From Petrolisthes cinctipes (taxonomy: Eukaryota > Arthropoda > Malacostraca > Decapoda > Porcellanidae), in assembly GCA_033782935.1 (NCBI GenBank), contig JAWQEG010000412.1, positions 372,001 to 436,000 of the forward strand: a stretch of DNA of 64,000 bases, given 5' to 3'. Both the position numbers and the translations under genes were made by a program. Shown piece after piece: positions 1 to 10,470 of the stretch (position 1 is the first letter of the stretch; every line of letters begins with the position of its first letter). The notes under the pieces are model-generated. The model was not told where the DNA came from. It did not search any database and saw only the letters and a program-made list of their open reading frames with translations.

Positions 1-1614
1 AAACTGGCTAAGTGCTGGAGAGGTGTAATAGTTATCAGTGTACAGGATGTGGTTGTTGTCAAGGTAATCCCCCATGAGTGCCTTGACAACACTCCCGCTG
101 AAGCCAAGAGGGTCGTCGGCCGGGACATCCACATCCGTACCTGAATAGAGTATAAAATCCAACACATAGCCAGTCTTACAGTCGCAGATGACATAGAATT
201 TGATGCCAAATCTATGCCTCTTTGACGGGATGTACTGGATGAAGGACAGTCTTCCCCTGAACAGCACCAGAGACTCGTCGATAACCACTTTCTGGAATGG
301 TCGAAAAAATGCTCGTATTTTCTCCTGGAGGATAGACATTACTGGCCTAATTTTCCACAGCCTGTCGTTCGGGTGTGGACCCATGTTGGGGGCGAAGTGC
401 AGGTAGGACAAAATGTCCCTATACCTGTCCCTGGACATGTATTTCCCGAACGCAGGTGTGGATATCAGGGCGTGTGTGCTCCAGAAGTCCTTGAGGCGAT
501 GTTTCTTGACATGAGGCATCATCATGGTCAAAGCTAACCACACATACAACTCAGCAATATCGACGTCAGCCCATTGCAACATCTTACTATGTTCCCTGCC
601 TGGTCTATTGCTGAGTTGCACAGAGAGTTGTTTGAAGGTGTTTATCTCCTGCATCATGTAAGTCATCAATATTATATCAAAAAAGGCAGTGAAATAATCT
701 AATATTGATGACCTCTGACGACAGGGAAATGCGGCCTGTATACCTGAATGACTGTCGTCAAAGATAGGTATATCAGGCGCAAATTCATCGCAATCCGTCC
801 ACACATAGGGATCAGCGGGTCTATGACGAGGTGCGCCGCGTTGCTGTTGTTGTGGTGGTGGTGGTGGTGGTGGTGGTGCAGCGGTACCAGGGGCAGGCGA
901 GAGTGAGTCGTCAGGCACGAGAGGAGAGGGAGAGTGTGGTGGTGGCGTCAGGTCACGGGGGGGCGGGCTATCAGGGTCAACTGTAGGGGAGAGATAAGCT
1001 GCCTTTGTCCTCTTCCCCCTTCCTTTACCCTTCCCTCTTACTCCTACTCTCCTCCCTCTTACCACCACTTTTTGCGACGCATCCTCGTCCGACGAGGAAG
1101 AGGAAGACGAAAAATCTAACCTCCTCCTCGGCCTCTTGCCCATGGGAGTGGAGACGTAGCGAGGTTTGGAGGTTGAAGCAGGAGTAGACCTCTTCCTGCC
1201 TCCCACGCCAGATGTTGTAGGAATGGGAGACAAGAGAGTGTCTCCCAAACTACCTCCCACCCCACTGGTGGACGGAATTGCAACAGGGGCTGTAACCTCT
1301 GACACATCATGCAAGGCTGAAGTTGAGGGAAGAGCTGTGATGGAAGTCACCGCTACACAGACATCTTCCTCAGTTGATTCGTCAGCTTGCCATTCAGTAT
1401 CAGAGTAGCTGTCCAGGTCGTCACTCCCATATGAAAGGTCTGCCAGATTCTCCAATTCCCGCCCTATTGCAGAATCTGACAACCTTGCAGGTGCATGACG
1501 CAATCTAGCTGGTTGCACCCGCGGAGTGGAGGTTACAGGAGCGGGTGCGCCTGGCAGCGCGGTAGGATGCACCGAATCGAACGAACCCGTATTTTCTTCA
1601 CTACGACCAGCCAT
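1..1614 (-). CDS. piggyBac transposase (PGBD4-like, DDE_Tnp_1_7), C-terminally cut by the window edge
   Basis: This enzyme excises and reinserts the element at TTAA by DDE/D hairpin chemistry in the nucleus. I translated the minus strand codon by codon: 538 codons with no stop. Residues ~279-538 match the family core: DYFTAFF (~306), a WLALTMMMP helix (359-367), KIRPVM (~421), IDESLVLFRGR (445-455), YIPSKRHRFGIK (461-472), CDCKTGYVLDF (477-487) and YTDNYYTSPAL (525-535). By alignment with piggyBac, D446 and D527 are the first two catalytic aspartates (81 apart; 78 in piggyBac). The third Asp and the Cys-rich C-terminus lie beyond position 1. Residues 1-~270 are low-complexity: acidic (59-85), a repeated IP(S/T)TSGVGG (113-121, 131-139), basic RKR and KRPRRR (140-142, 160-165; possible NLS), seven serines (169-175), a Gly/Arg/Lys stretch (182-204), then Pro8-Gln4 (247-258). 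The start is the first in-frame Met; the frame stays open upstream to 1872 without another Met, and the context (A at -3, G at +4) is good. No intron is visible. A domesticated gene is possible but unlikely given the intact element end. Confidence 0.93.
   Translation of the reverse strand, partial: MAGRSEENTGSFDSVHPTALPGAPAPVTSTPRVQPARLRHAPARLSDSAIGRELENLADLSYGSDDLDSYSDTEWQADESTEEDVCVAVTSITALPSTSALHDVSEVTAPVAIPSTSGVGGSLGDTLLSPIPTTSGVGGRKRSTPASTSKPRYVSTPMGKRPRRRLDFSSSSSSSDEDASQKVVVRGRRVGVRGKGKGRGKRTKAAYLSPTVDPDSPPPRDLTPPPHSPSPLVPDDSLSPAPGTAAPPPPPPPPQQQQRGAPRHRPADPYVWTDCDEFAPDIPIFDDSHSGIQAAFPCRQRSSILDYFTAFFDIILMTYMMQEINTFKQLSVQLSNRPGREHSKMLQWADVDIAELYVWLALTMMMPHVKKHRLKDFWSTHALISTPAFGKYMSRDRYRDILSYLHFAPNMGPHPNDRLWKIRPVMSILQEKIRAFFRPFQKVVIDESLVLFRGRLSFIQYIPSKRHRFGIKFYVICDCKTGYVLDFILYSGTDVDVPADDPLGFSGSVVKALMGDYLDNNHILYTDNYYTSPALSQF
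853..876 (+). repeat. (TGG)8 trinucleotide run encoding polyproline
   Basis: Eight consecutive TGG triplets on the plus strand read as eight CCA proline codons in the transposase (residues 247-254), directly followed by four glutamines. It keeps the frame and lies in the disordered linker before the catalytic core, so its length probably varies between copies of the element. Confidence 0.85.
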
Positions 1615-1730
1615 TGTCACGGTCAAGCACACACTGATTGAATGTGGGGATGAAAAGGTCTGGTGGTGAAGTATAGCCAGATCAAAAAAAATCCCGACAA
1701 ATTTGGCGTTTTTCCCCATAAATTACCAAA
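1615..1730 (-). promoter_or_regulatory. Transposon 5' non-coding leader, presumed promoter region
   Basis: This short stretch separates the transposase start from the subterminal repeats. It carries a run of eight T on the minus strand (A8 at 1684-1691) and a weak TATA-like CTATACTTC near 1667-1675. Neither is strong evidence of a promoter. In piggyBac-family elements the transposase promoter usually lies in this leader between terminal repeat and gene, which is the only reason for the call. Confidence 0.35.
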
Positions 1731-1832
1731 AGCGGGATTTCCCGCTGCCCGGACTCTGTCGACAGAGCGGGATTTCCCGCTGCCCGGCCTCTGTCGACCG
1801 AGCGGGAAATCCCGCTGCCCGGACTCTGGGGG
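1731..1832 (-). repeat. piggyBac terminal region: three 35-bp palindrome-bearing subterminal repeats and tip
   Basis: Three head-to-tail units start at 1731, 1766 and 1801. Each opens with a 16-bp dyad, AGCGGGA-WW-TCCCGCT (7-bp perfect arms, 2-nt centre), followed by a 19-bp spacer GCCCGGMCTCTGTCGACMG. In the last unit the spacer runs into the element tip (GGGGG next to TTAA). The first spacer also makes a perfect 14-bp palindrome at 1754-1767 centred on GTCGAC. By analogy with piggyBac, whose internal repeats are bound by transposase dimers, these are candidate transposase-binding sites. That role is inferred; the repeats and symmetry are seen directly. Confidence 0.85.
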
Positions 1833-1836
1833 TTAA
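1833..1836. other. TTAA target site at the transposon-satellite junction
   Basis: This TTAA lies between the transposon tip and satellite sequence TGGGGTGGTGGG. piggyBac elements insert at and duplicate TTAA. The same satellite context at 3746-3749 and 5659-5662 reads CATAATTAATGGGG with no insertion, so those are paralogous empty sites. Confidence 0.9.
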
Positions 1837-1837
1837 T

Positions 1838-1867
1838 GGGGTGGTGGGTGTGGGGGTGGTGTGGGGG
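1838..1867 (+). other. Canonical G-quadruplex-type motif in a variant monomer
   Basis: A variant G-rich half contains four G-runs of at least three (GGGG, GGG, GGGGG, GGGGG) with loops TGGT, TGT and TGGTGT, fitting G3+N1-7. It sits immediately beside the transposon insertion. The ordinary monomer has only three such runs close together, so it fits only the weaker two-tetrad pattern. Confidence 0.65.
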
Positions 1868-3750
1868 TGTCATTACAGTGCTTGGACTTTAAATATCAAC
1901 AGTCATTCATGGGGTGGTGGATGTGTGGGTGTCATTATAGTGCTTGAACTGTAAATATCAACAGTCATTCATGGGGTGGTGGGTGTGTGGGTGTCATTAC
2001 AGTGCTTGGACTGTAAATATAAAAAGTCATTCTTGGGGTGGTGGGTGTGTGGGTGTCATTACAGTGCATAGACTGTAAATATCAACAGCCATTTATGGAG
2101 TGGTGGTTGTGTGGCGGTCATTACAGTGCTTGGACTGTAAATATCAACAGTCAATCATGGGGTGGTGGGTGAGTGGGTGTCATTACAGTGCTTGGACTGT
2201 AAATATCAACAGTCATTCATGAAGTGGTGGGTGTATGGGTGTCATTACAGTGCTTGGACTGTAAATATCAACAGTCATTCAAGAACTGGTGGGTGTGTGG
2301 GTGTCATTACAGAGCTTGGACTGTAAATATCAACAGTCATTTATAGGGTGGTGTGTGTGAGTGTAATTACAGAGCTTGGAATGCAAATATCAACAGTCAT
2401 TTATGGGGTGGTTGGTGTGTCGGTCTCATTACAGTGCTTGGACTGTAAATATAAAAAGTCATTCTTGGGGTGGTGGGTGTGTGGGTGTCATTACAGTGCT
2501 TTGACTTTAAATATCAACAGTCACTCATGGGGTGGTGGATGTGTGGATGTCATTATAGTGCTTGAACTGTAAATATCAACAGTCATTCATAGGGTGGTGG
2601 GTGTGTGGGTTTCATTACAGTGCTTGGACTGTAAATAGAAAAAGTCATTCTTGGGGGGGTGGGTGTGTGGGTGTCATTACAGTGCTTAGAATGTAAATTT
2701 CAACAGTCATTTATGGGGTGGTGGGTGTGTGGCTGTCATTACAGTGCTTTGACTGTAAATATCAAGAGTCATTCATATGTGGTGGGTGTGTGGGTGTCAT
2801 TACAGTGTTTTAATTGTAAATATCAACAGTCATTTATAGGTTGGTTGGTGTCATTAGAGTGCTTGGACTGTAAATATCAACAGTCATTCATGGGGTGGTG
2901 GGTGTGTGGATGTCATTACAGTGCATCGACTGAAAATATCAACTGTCATTCCTGGGATGTTGGGTGTGTGGGTGTCATTACAGTGCTTGGACTGTAAATA
3001 TCAACCGTGATTTATGGGTTGGTGGGTGTTTGGGTGTCATTACAGTGCTTGGACTGTAAATATAAAAAGTCATTCTTTGGGTGGTGGGTGTTTGGGTGCC
3101 ATTACAGTGCTTAGACTGTAAATATCAACAGCAATTTATGGGGTGGTAGTTGTGTGGCTGTCATTACAGTGCTTGGACTGTAAATATCAACAGTCATTCA
3201 TGGGGTGGTGGGTGTGTGGGTGTCATTACATTGCTTAGACTGTAAACATTAACAGTCATTTATTGGGTTGTGGGTGTGTGGGTGTCATTACAGAGCTTGG
3301 ACTGTAAATATTAACAGTCATTCATGGGGTGGTTAGTGTGTAGGTGCCATTACAGTGCTTGGACTGTAAATATCAAAAGTCATTTTTGGGGTGGTGGGTG
3401 TGTGGGTGTCATTACAGTGCTAGGACTGAAAATATCAACAGTCATAATGGGGTGTTGGGTGTGTGAGTGTCATTACAGTGCTTGGACTGTTAATATTAAC
3501 TGTCATTTATGGGGTGGTGGGTGTGTAGGTGTCATTACAGTGTTTTGATTGTAAATATCAACAGTCATTCAATGGTTGGTTAGTGTCATTAGAGTGCTTG
3601 GACTAAAAATATCAACAGTCATTTATGGGGTGGTGGGTGTGTGGATGTCATTACAGTGCATGGACTGAAAATAACAACTGTCATTCCTGGGGTGGTGGGT
3701 GTGTGGGTGTCATTACAGTGCTTGGACTGTAAACATCAACCATAATTAAT

Positions 3751-3780
3751 GGGGTGGTGGGTGTGGGGGTGGTGTGGGGG
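3751..3780 (+). other. Second copy of the G-quadruplex-type motif
   Basis: Same sequence as at 1838-1867, exactly 1913 bp later and part of the second higher-order copy. Here the satellite upstream is uninterrupted. Confidence 0.65.
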
Positions 3781-5663
3781 TGTCATTACAGTGCTTGGAC
3801 TTTAAATATCAACAGTCATTCATGGGGTGGTGGATGTGTGGGTGTCATTATAGTGCTTGAACTGTAAATATCAACAGTCATTCATGGGGTGGTGGGTGTG
3901 TGGGTGTCATTACAGTGCTTGGACTGTAAATATAAAAAGTCATTCTTGGGGTGGTGGGTGTGTGGGTGTCATTACAGTGCATAGACTGTAAATATCAACA
4001 GCCATTTATGGAGTGGTGGTTGTGTGGCGGTCATTACAGTGCTTGGACTGTAAATATCAACAGTCAATCATGGGGTGGTGGGTGAGTGGGTGTCATTACA
4101 GTGCTTGGACTGTAAATATCAACAGTCATTCATGAAGTGGTGGGTGTATGGGTGTCATTACAGTGCTTGGACTGTAAATATCAACAGTCATTCAAGAACT
4201 GGTGGGTGTGTGGGTGTCATTACAGAGCTTGGACTGTAAATATCAACAGTCATTTATAGGGTGGTGTGTGTGAGTGTAATTACAGAGCTTGGAATGCAAA
4301 TATCAACAGTCATTTATGGGGTGGTTGGTGTGTCGGTCTCATTACAGTGCTTGGACTGTAAATATAAAAAGTCATTCTTGGGGTGGTGGGTGTGTGGGTG
4401 TCATTACAGTGCTTTGACTTTAAATATCAACAGTCACTCATGGGGTGGTGGATGTGTGGATGTCATTATAGTGCTTGAACTGTAAATATCAACAGTCATT
4501 CATAGGGTGGTGGGTGTGTGGGTTTCATTACAGTGCTTGGACTGTAAATAGAAAAAGTCATTCTTGTGGGGGTGGGTGTGTGGGTGTCATTACAGTGCTT
4601 AGAATGTAAATTTCAACAGTCATTTATGGGGTGGTGGGTGTGTGGCTGTCATTACAGTGCTTTGACTGTAAATATCAAGAGTCATTCATATGTGGTGGGT
4701 GTGTGGGTGTCATTACAGTGTTTTAATTGTAAATATCAACAGTCATTTATAGGTTGGTTGGTGTCATTAGAGTGCTTGGACTGTAAATATCAACAGTCAT
4801 TCATGGGGTGGTGGGTGTGTGGATGTCATTACAGTGCATCGACTGAAAATATCAACTGTCATTCCTGGGATGTTGGGTGTGTGGGTGTCATTACAGTGCT
4901 TGGACTGTAAATATCAACCGTGATTTATGGGTTGGTGGGTGTTTGGGTGTCATTACAGTGCTTGGACTGTAAATATAAAAAGTCATTCTTTGGGTGGTGG
5001 GTGTTTGGGTGCCATTACAGTGCTTAGACTGTAAATATCAACAGCAATTTATGGGGTGGTAGTTGTGTGGCTGTCATTACAGTGCTTGGACTGTAAATAT
5101 CAACAGTCATTCATGGGGTGGTGGGTGTGTGGGTGTCATTACATTGCTTAGACTGTAAACATTAACAGTCATTTATTGGGTTGTGGGTGTGTGGGTGTCA
5201 TTACAGAGCTTGGACTGTAAATATTAACAGTCATTCATGGGGTGGTTAGTGTGTAGGTGCCATTACAGTGCTTGGACTGTAAATATCAAAAGTCATTTTT
5301 GGGGTGGTGGGTGTGTGGGTGTCATTACAGTGCTAGGACTGAAAATATCAACAGTCATAATGGGGTGTTGGGTGTGTGAGTGTCATTACAGTGCTTGGAC
5401 TGTTAATATTAACTGTCATTTATGGGGTGGTGGGTGTGTAGGTGTCATTACAGTGTTTTGATTGTAAATATCAACAGTCATTCAATGGTTGGTTAGTGTC
5501 ATTAGAGTGCTTGGACTAAAAATATCAACAGTCATTTATGGGGTGGTGGGTGTGTGGATGTCATTACAGTGCATGGACTGAAAATAACAACTGTCATTCC
5601 TGGGGTGGTGGGTGTGTGGGTGTCATTACAGTGCTTGGACTGTAAACATCAACCATAATTAAT

Positions 5664-5693
5664 GGGGTGGTGGGTGTGGGGGTGGTGTGGGGG
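5664..5693 (+). other. Third copy of the G-quadruplex-type motif
   Basis: Same sequence again, 1913 bp after the second. Elsewhere in the array, related monomers such as that near 7886-7910 carry a shorter GGTGTGGGGGTG version. Confidence 0.65.
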
Positions 5694-7368
5694 TGTCATT
5701 ACAGTGCTTGGACTTTAAATATCAACAGTCATTCATGGGGTGGTGGATGTGTGGGTGTCATTATAGTGCTTGAACTGTAAATATCAACAGTCATTCATGG
5801 GGTGGTGGGTGTGTGGGTGTCATTACAGTGCTTGGACTGTAAATATAAAAAGTCATTCTTGGGGTGGTGGGTGTGTGGGTGTCATTACAGTGCATAGACT
5901 GTAAATATCAACAGCAATTTATGGAGTGGTGGTTGTGTGGCTGTCATTACAGTGCTTGGACTGTAAATATCAACAGTCAATCATGGGGTGGTGGGTGAGT
6001 GGGTGTCATTACAGTGCTTGGACTGTAAATATCAACAGTCATTCATGAAGTGGTGGGTGTATGGGTGTCATTACAGTGCTTGGACTGTAAATATCAACAG
6101 TCATTCAAGAACTGGTGGGTGTGTGGGTGTCATTACAGAGCTTGGACTGTAAATATCAACAGTCATTTATAGGGTGGTGTGTGTGAGTGTAATTACAGAG
6201 CTTGGAATGTAAATATCAACAGTCATTTATGGGGTGGTTGGTGTGTCGGTCTCATTACAGTGCTTGGACTGTAAATATAAAAAGTCATTCTTGGGGTGGT
6301 GGGTGTGTGGGTGTCATTACAGTGCTTTGACTTTAAATATCAACAGTCACTCATGGGGTGGTGGATGTGTGGATGTCATTATAGTGCTTGAACTGTAAAT
6401 ATCAACAGTCATTCATAGGGTGGTGGGTGTGTGGGTTTCATTACAGTGCTTGGACTGTAAATAGAAAAAGTCATTCTTGGGGGGGTGGGTGTGTGGGTGT
6501 CATTACAGTGCTTAGAATGTAAATTTCAACAGTCATTTATGGGGTGGTGGGTGTGTGGCTGTCATTACAGTGCTTTGACTGTAAATATCAAGAGTCATTC
6601 ATATGTGGTGGGTGTGTGGGTGTCATTACAGTGTTTTAATTGTAAATATCAACAGTCATTTATAGGTTGGTTGGTGTCATTAGAGTGCTTGGACTGTAAA
6701 TATCAACAGTCATTCATGGGGTGGTGGGTGTGTGGATGTCATTACAGTGCATCGACTGAAAATATCAACTGTCATTCCTGGGATGTTGGGTGTGTGGGTG
6801 TCATTACAGTGCTTGGACTGTAAATATCAACCGTGATTTATGGGTTGGTGGGTGTTTGGGTGTCATTACAGTGCTTGGACTGTAAATATAAAAAGTCATT
6901 CTTGGGGTGGTGGGTGTTTGGGTGCCATTACAGTGCTTAGACTGTAAATATCAACAGCAATTTATGGGGTGGTAGTTGTGTGGCTGTCATTACAGTGCTT
7001 GGACTGTAAATATCAACAGTCATTCATGGGGTGGTGGGTGTGTGGGTGTCATTACATTGCTTAGACTGTAAACATTAACAGTCATTTATTGGGTTGTGGG
7101 TGTGTGGGTGTCATTACAGAGCTTGGACTGTAAATATTAACAGTCATTCATGGGGTGGTTAGTGTGTAGGTGCAATTACAGTGCTTGGACTGTAAATATC
7201 AAAAGTCATTTTTGGGGTGGTGGGTGTGTGGGTGTCATTACAGTGCTAGGACTGAAAATATCAACAGTCATAATGGGGTGTTGGGTGTGTGAGTGTCATT
7301 ACAGTGCTTGGACTGTTAATATTAACTGTCATTTATGGGGTGGTTGGTGTGTAGGTGTCATTACAGTG

Positions 7369-10300
7369 TTTGGACTGTAAATATCAAAAGTCATTCTTGG
7401 GGTGGTGAGTGTGTGGGTGTCATTACAGTGCTTAGACTGTAAATTTCAACAGTCATTTATGGGGTGGTGGGTGTGTGGCTGTCATTACAGAGCTTGGACT
7501 GTAAATATCAACAGTCAATCATGGGGTGTTGGGTGTTTGGGTGTCAATACAGTGCTTTGACTGTAAACATCAACAGTCATTCATAGGTGGTGGGTGTGTG
7601 AGTGTCATTACAGTGTTTTGATTGTAAATATCAACAGTCATTCATAGGTTGGTTGGTGTCATTAGAGTGCTTGGACTGTAAATATCAACAGTCATTCATG
7701 GGGTGGTGGGTGTGTGGATGTCATTACAGTGCATAGACAGAAAATATCAACTGTCATTCCTGGGGTGGTGGGTGTGTGGTTGTCATTACAGTACTTGGAC
7801 TGTAAATATCAACCATGATTTATGGGGTGGTGGGTGTGTAGGTGTCATTACAGTGCTTGGACTGTAAATATCAACCATAATTAATGGGGTGGTGGGTGTG
7901 GGGGTGTCATTACAGTGCTTGAAATTTAAATATCAACAGCCATTCATGGGTTGGTGGATGTGTGGGTGTCATTATAGTGCTTGAACTGTAAATATCATCA
8001 GTCATTCATGGGGTGGTGGGTGTTTGGGTGTCATTACAGTGCTTGGACTGTAAATATCAAAATTCATTCTTGGGGTGGTGAGTGTGAGGGTGTCATTACA
8101 ATGCTTGGACTTTAAATATCAACAGTCATTCATGTGGTGGTGGATGTGTGGGTGTCATTACAGTGCTTAGACTGTAAATTTCAACAGTCATTTATGGGGT
8201 GGTGGGTGTGTGACTGTCATTACAGTGCTTGGACTGTAAATATCAATAGTCAATCATGGGGTGGTAGTTGTTCGGGTGTCATTAAAGTACTTTGACTGTA
8301 AATATCAACAGTCATTAATAGGAGGTGGGTGTGTGGGTGTAATTACAGTGTTTTGATTGTAAATATCAACAGTCATTCATAGGTTGGTTTCTGTCATTAG
8401 AGGGTTTGGAATGTAAATATCAACAGTCATTCATGGGGTTGTGGGTGTGTGGATGTCATTACAGTGCATGGACTGAAAATATCAACTGTCATTCCTGGGG
8501 TGGTTGGTGTGTGGGTGTCATTACAGTGCTTGGACTGTAAATATCAACCATAATTAATAGGGTGGAGGGTGTGGGGTGTCATTACAGTGCTTGGACTTTA
8601 AATATCAACAGTCATTAATGGGGTGGTTGATGTGTGGGTGTCATTATAGTGCTTGAACTGTAAATATCAACAGTCATTCATAGGGTGGTGGGTGTGTTGG
8701 TGTCATTACTGTTCTTGGACTGTAAATATAAAAAGTCATTCTTGGGGTGATGGGTGTGTGGGTGTCATTACAGAGCTTGGACTGTAAATATCAACAGCCA
8801 TTTATGGAGATTTGGTTGTGTAGTTGTCATTACAGTGCTTGGACTGTAAATATCAACAGTCAATCATGGGGTGGTGGGGGTGTGGGTGTCATTACAGTGC
8901 TTGGACTGTAAATATTAACAGTAATTTATGGAGTGGTGGGTGTGTGGGTGTCATTACAGTGCTTGGACTGTAAATATCAACAGTCATTCATGGGGTGGTG
9001 GGTTTGTAGGTATCATTACAGTGCTTAGACTGTAAACATATTAATAGTCATTTATTGGGTGGTGGGTGTGTGGGTGTCATTACCGAGCTTGGACTGTAAA
9101 TATCAACAGTCATTCATAGGGTGGTGTGTATGTGAGTGTAATTACTGAGCTTGGACTGTAAATATCAACAGTCATTTATATGGTGGTTGGTGTGTCGGTG
9201 TCATTACATTGCTTGGACTGTAAATATCAAAAGTCATTTTTGGGGTGGTGGGTTTGTGGGTGTCATTACAGTGCTTAGACTGTAAATATCAACAGTCATT
9301 TATAGGGTTGTGGGTGTGTGGCTGTCATTACAGTGCTTGGACTGTAAATATCAACAGTCAATCATGGGGTGGTGGGTTTGTGGGTGTCATTACAGTGCTT
9401 GGACTTAAAATATCAACAGTCATTCATGGGGTGTTGGGTGTGTGAGTGTCATTACAGTGCTTGTACTGTAAATATTAACTGTCATTTATGGGGTGGTGGA
9501 TGTGTAGGTGTTATTACACTGTTTGGACTGTAAATATTAAAAGTCATTCTTGGGGTGGTGAGTGTGTGGGTGTCATTACAGTGCTCAGACTGTAATTATT
9601 AACAGTCATTCATGGGGTGGTGGGTGTGTGAGTGTCATTAAATTGTTTAGACTGTAAATTTCAACAGTCTTTTTTGGGGGGGTGGGTGTGTGGCTGTCAT
9701 TACAGTGCTTGGACTGTAAATATCATCAGTCAATAAAGGGGTGGTGAGAGTTTGGGTGTCATTACAGTTCTTTGACTGTAAATATCAACAGTCATACATA
9801 GGTGGTGGATGTGTGGGTGTCATTACAGTGTTTTGATTGTAAATATCAACAGTCATTCATAGGTTGGTTGGTGTCATTAGAGTGCTTGGACTGTAAATAT
9901 CAACAGTCATTCATGGGGTGGTTAGTGTGTGGATGTCATTACAGTGCATGGACTGAAAATATCAACTGTCCTTCCTGGGGTGGTGGGTGTGTGGGTGTCA
10001 TTACAGTGCTTGGACTGTAAATATAAAAAGTCATTCATGGGGTGGTGGGTGTGTGGGTGTCATTACAGTGCTTAGACTGTAAATATCAACAGTCATTTAT
10101 GGGGTGGTGGGTGTGTGGGTGTCATTACAGTGCTTTGACTGTAAATATCAACAGTCATTTATGGGGTGGTGTGAGTGTGACTGTCATTACAGTGCTTGGA
10201 CTGTAAATATCAACAGTCAATCATGGGGTGGTAGTTGTTTGGGTGTCATTAAAGTGCTTTGACTGTAAATATCAACAGTCATTCATAGGAGGTGGGTGTG

Positions 10301-10470
10301 TGGGTGTCATTATAGAGCTTGGACTGTAAATATCAACAGTCATTCATGGGGTGGTGGGTGTGTGGGTGTCATTACAGTGCTTAGACTGTAAATATTAACT
10401 GTCATTTATTGGGTGGTGGGTGTGTGGGTGTCATTACAGTGCTTGGACTGTAAATATCAACAGTCAATCA
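7369..10470 (+). repeat. Diverged monomers without a clear long higher-order period
   Basis: Monomers continue in register but with more variation, and I could not see a copy relation longer than a few monomers. CATAATTAATGGGG recurs near 7873-7890, resembling the transposon target monomer. Nothing other than satellite is present. Confidence 0.8.

Larger units (their letters stand above)
1..1836 (-). mobile_element. piggyBac-like DNA transposon, 5' part (3' part beyond left edge)
   Basis: The visible part has the expected order on the minus strand: TTAA target, element tip starting CCCCC, palindromic subterminal repeats, a short untranslated leader, then a piggyBac-type transposase frame. 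The boundary with the satellite is exact at TTAA 1833-1836. The identical satellite context lacks any insertion 1913 and 3826 bp further on. The frame is intact as far as it can be read, so this copy is fairly young or still under selection. The other terminal repeat, the rest of the transposase and the second TTAA lie outside the window, so autonomy cannot be judged. Confidence 0.9.
1833..7368 (+). repeat. 1913-bp higher-order repeat, ~2.9 near-identical copies
   Basis: Copies start at 1833, 3746 and 5659 (exact 1913-bp spacing), each of about 31 monomers. The third diverges near 7369, where GTGTTTTGATTG is replaced by GTGTTTGGACTG. I found only scattered single-base differences: for example TTGGGGGGGTGGG (copies 1 and 3) against TTGTGGGGGTGGG (copy 2) near 2651/4564, and a few copy-3-specific changes near 5930, 6210, 6902 and 7175. 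This implies recent amplification by unequal exchange, or a duplicated assembly segment. Confidence 0.9.

Noticed and set aside
1116..1310. Minus-strand 64-codon frame inside the transposase region
   Set aside because: It is in a different frame from the transposase, overlaps its low-complexity N-terminus completely and shows no domain.
200..1408. Plus-strand open frames of 60-80 codons over the transposase
   Set aside because: They lie antisense to a continuous 538-codon frame with clear piggyBac motifs, and have no recognisable motifs of their own.
1660..1680. TATA box for the transposase promoter
   Set aside because: CTATACTTC is a weak match and nothing around it supports a core promoter; noted only within the leader entry.
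1682..1873. Minus-strand 63-codon frame across the terminal repeats and first satellite bases
   Set aside because: It translates the palindromic subterminal repeats and crosses the transposon boundary; composition, not a gene, explains it.
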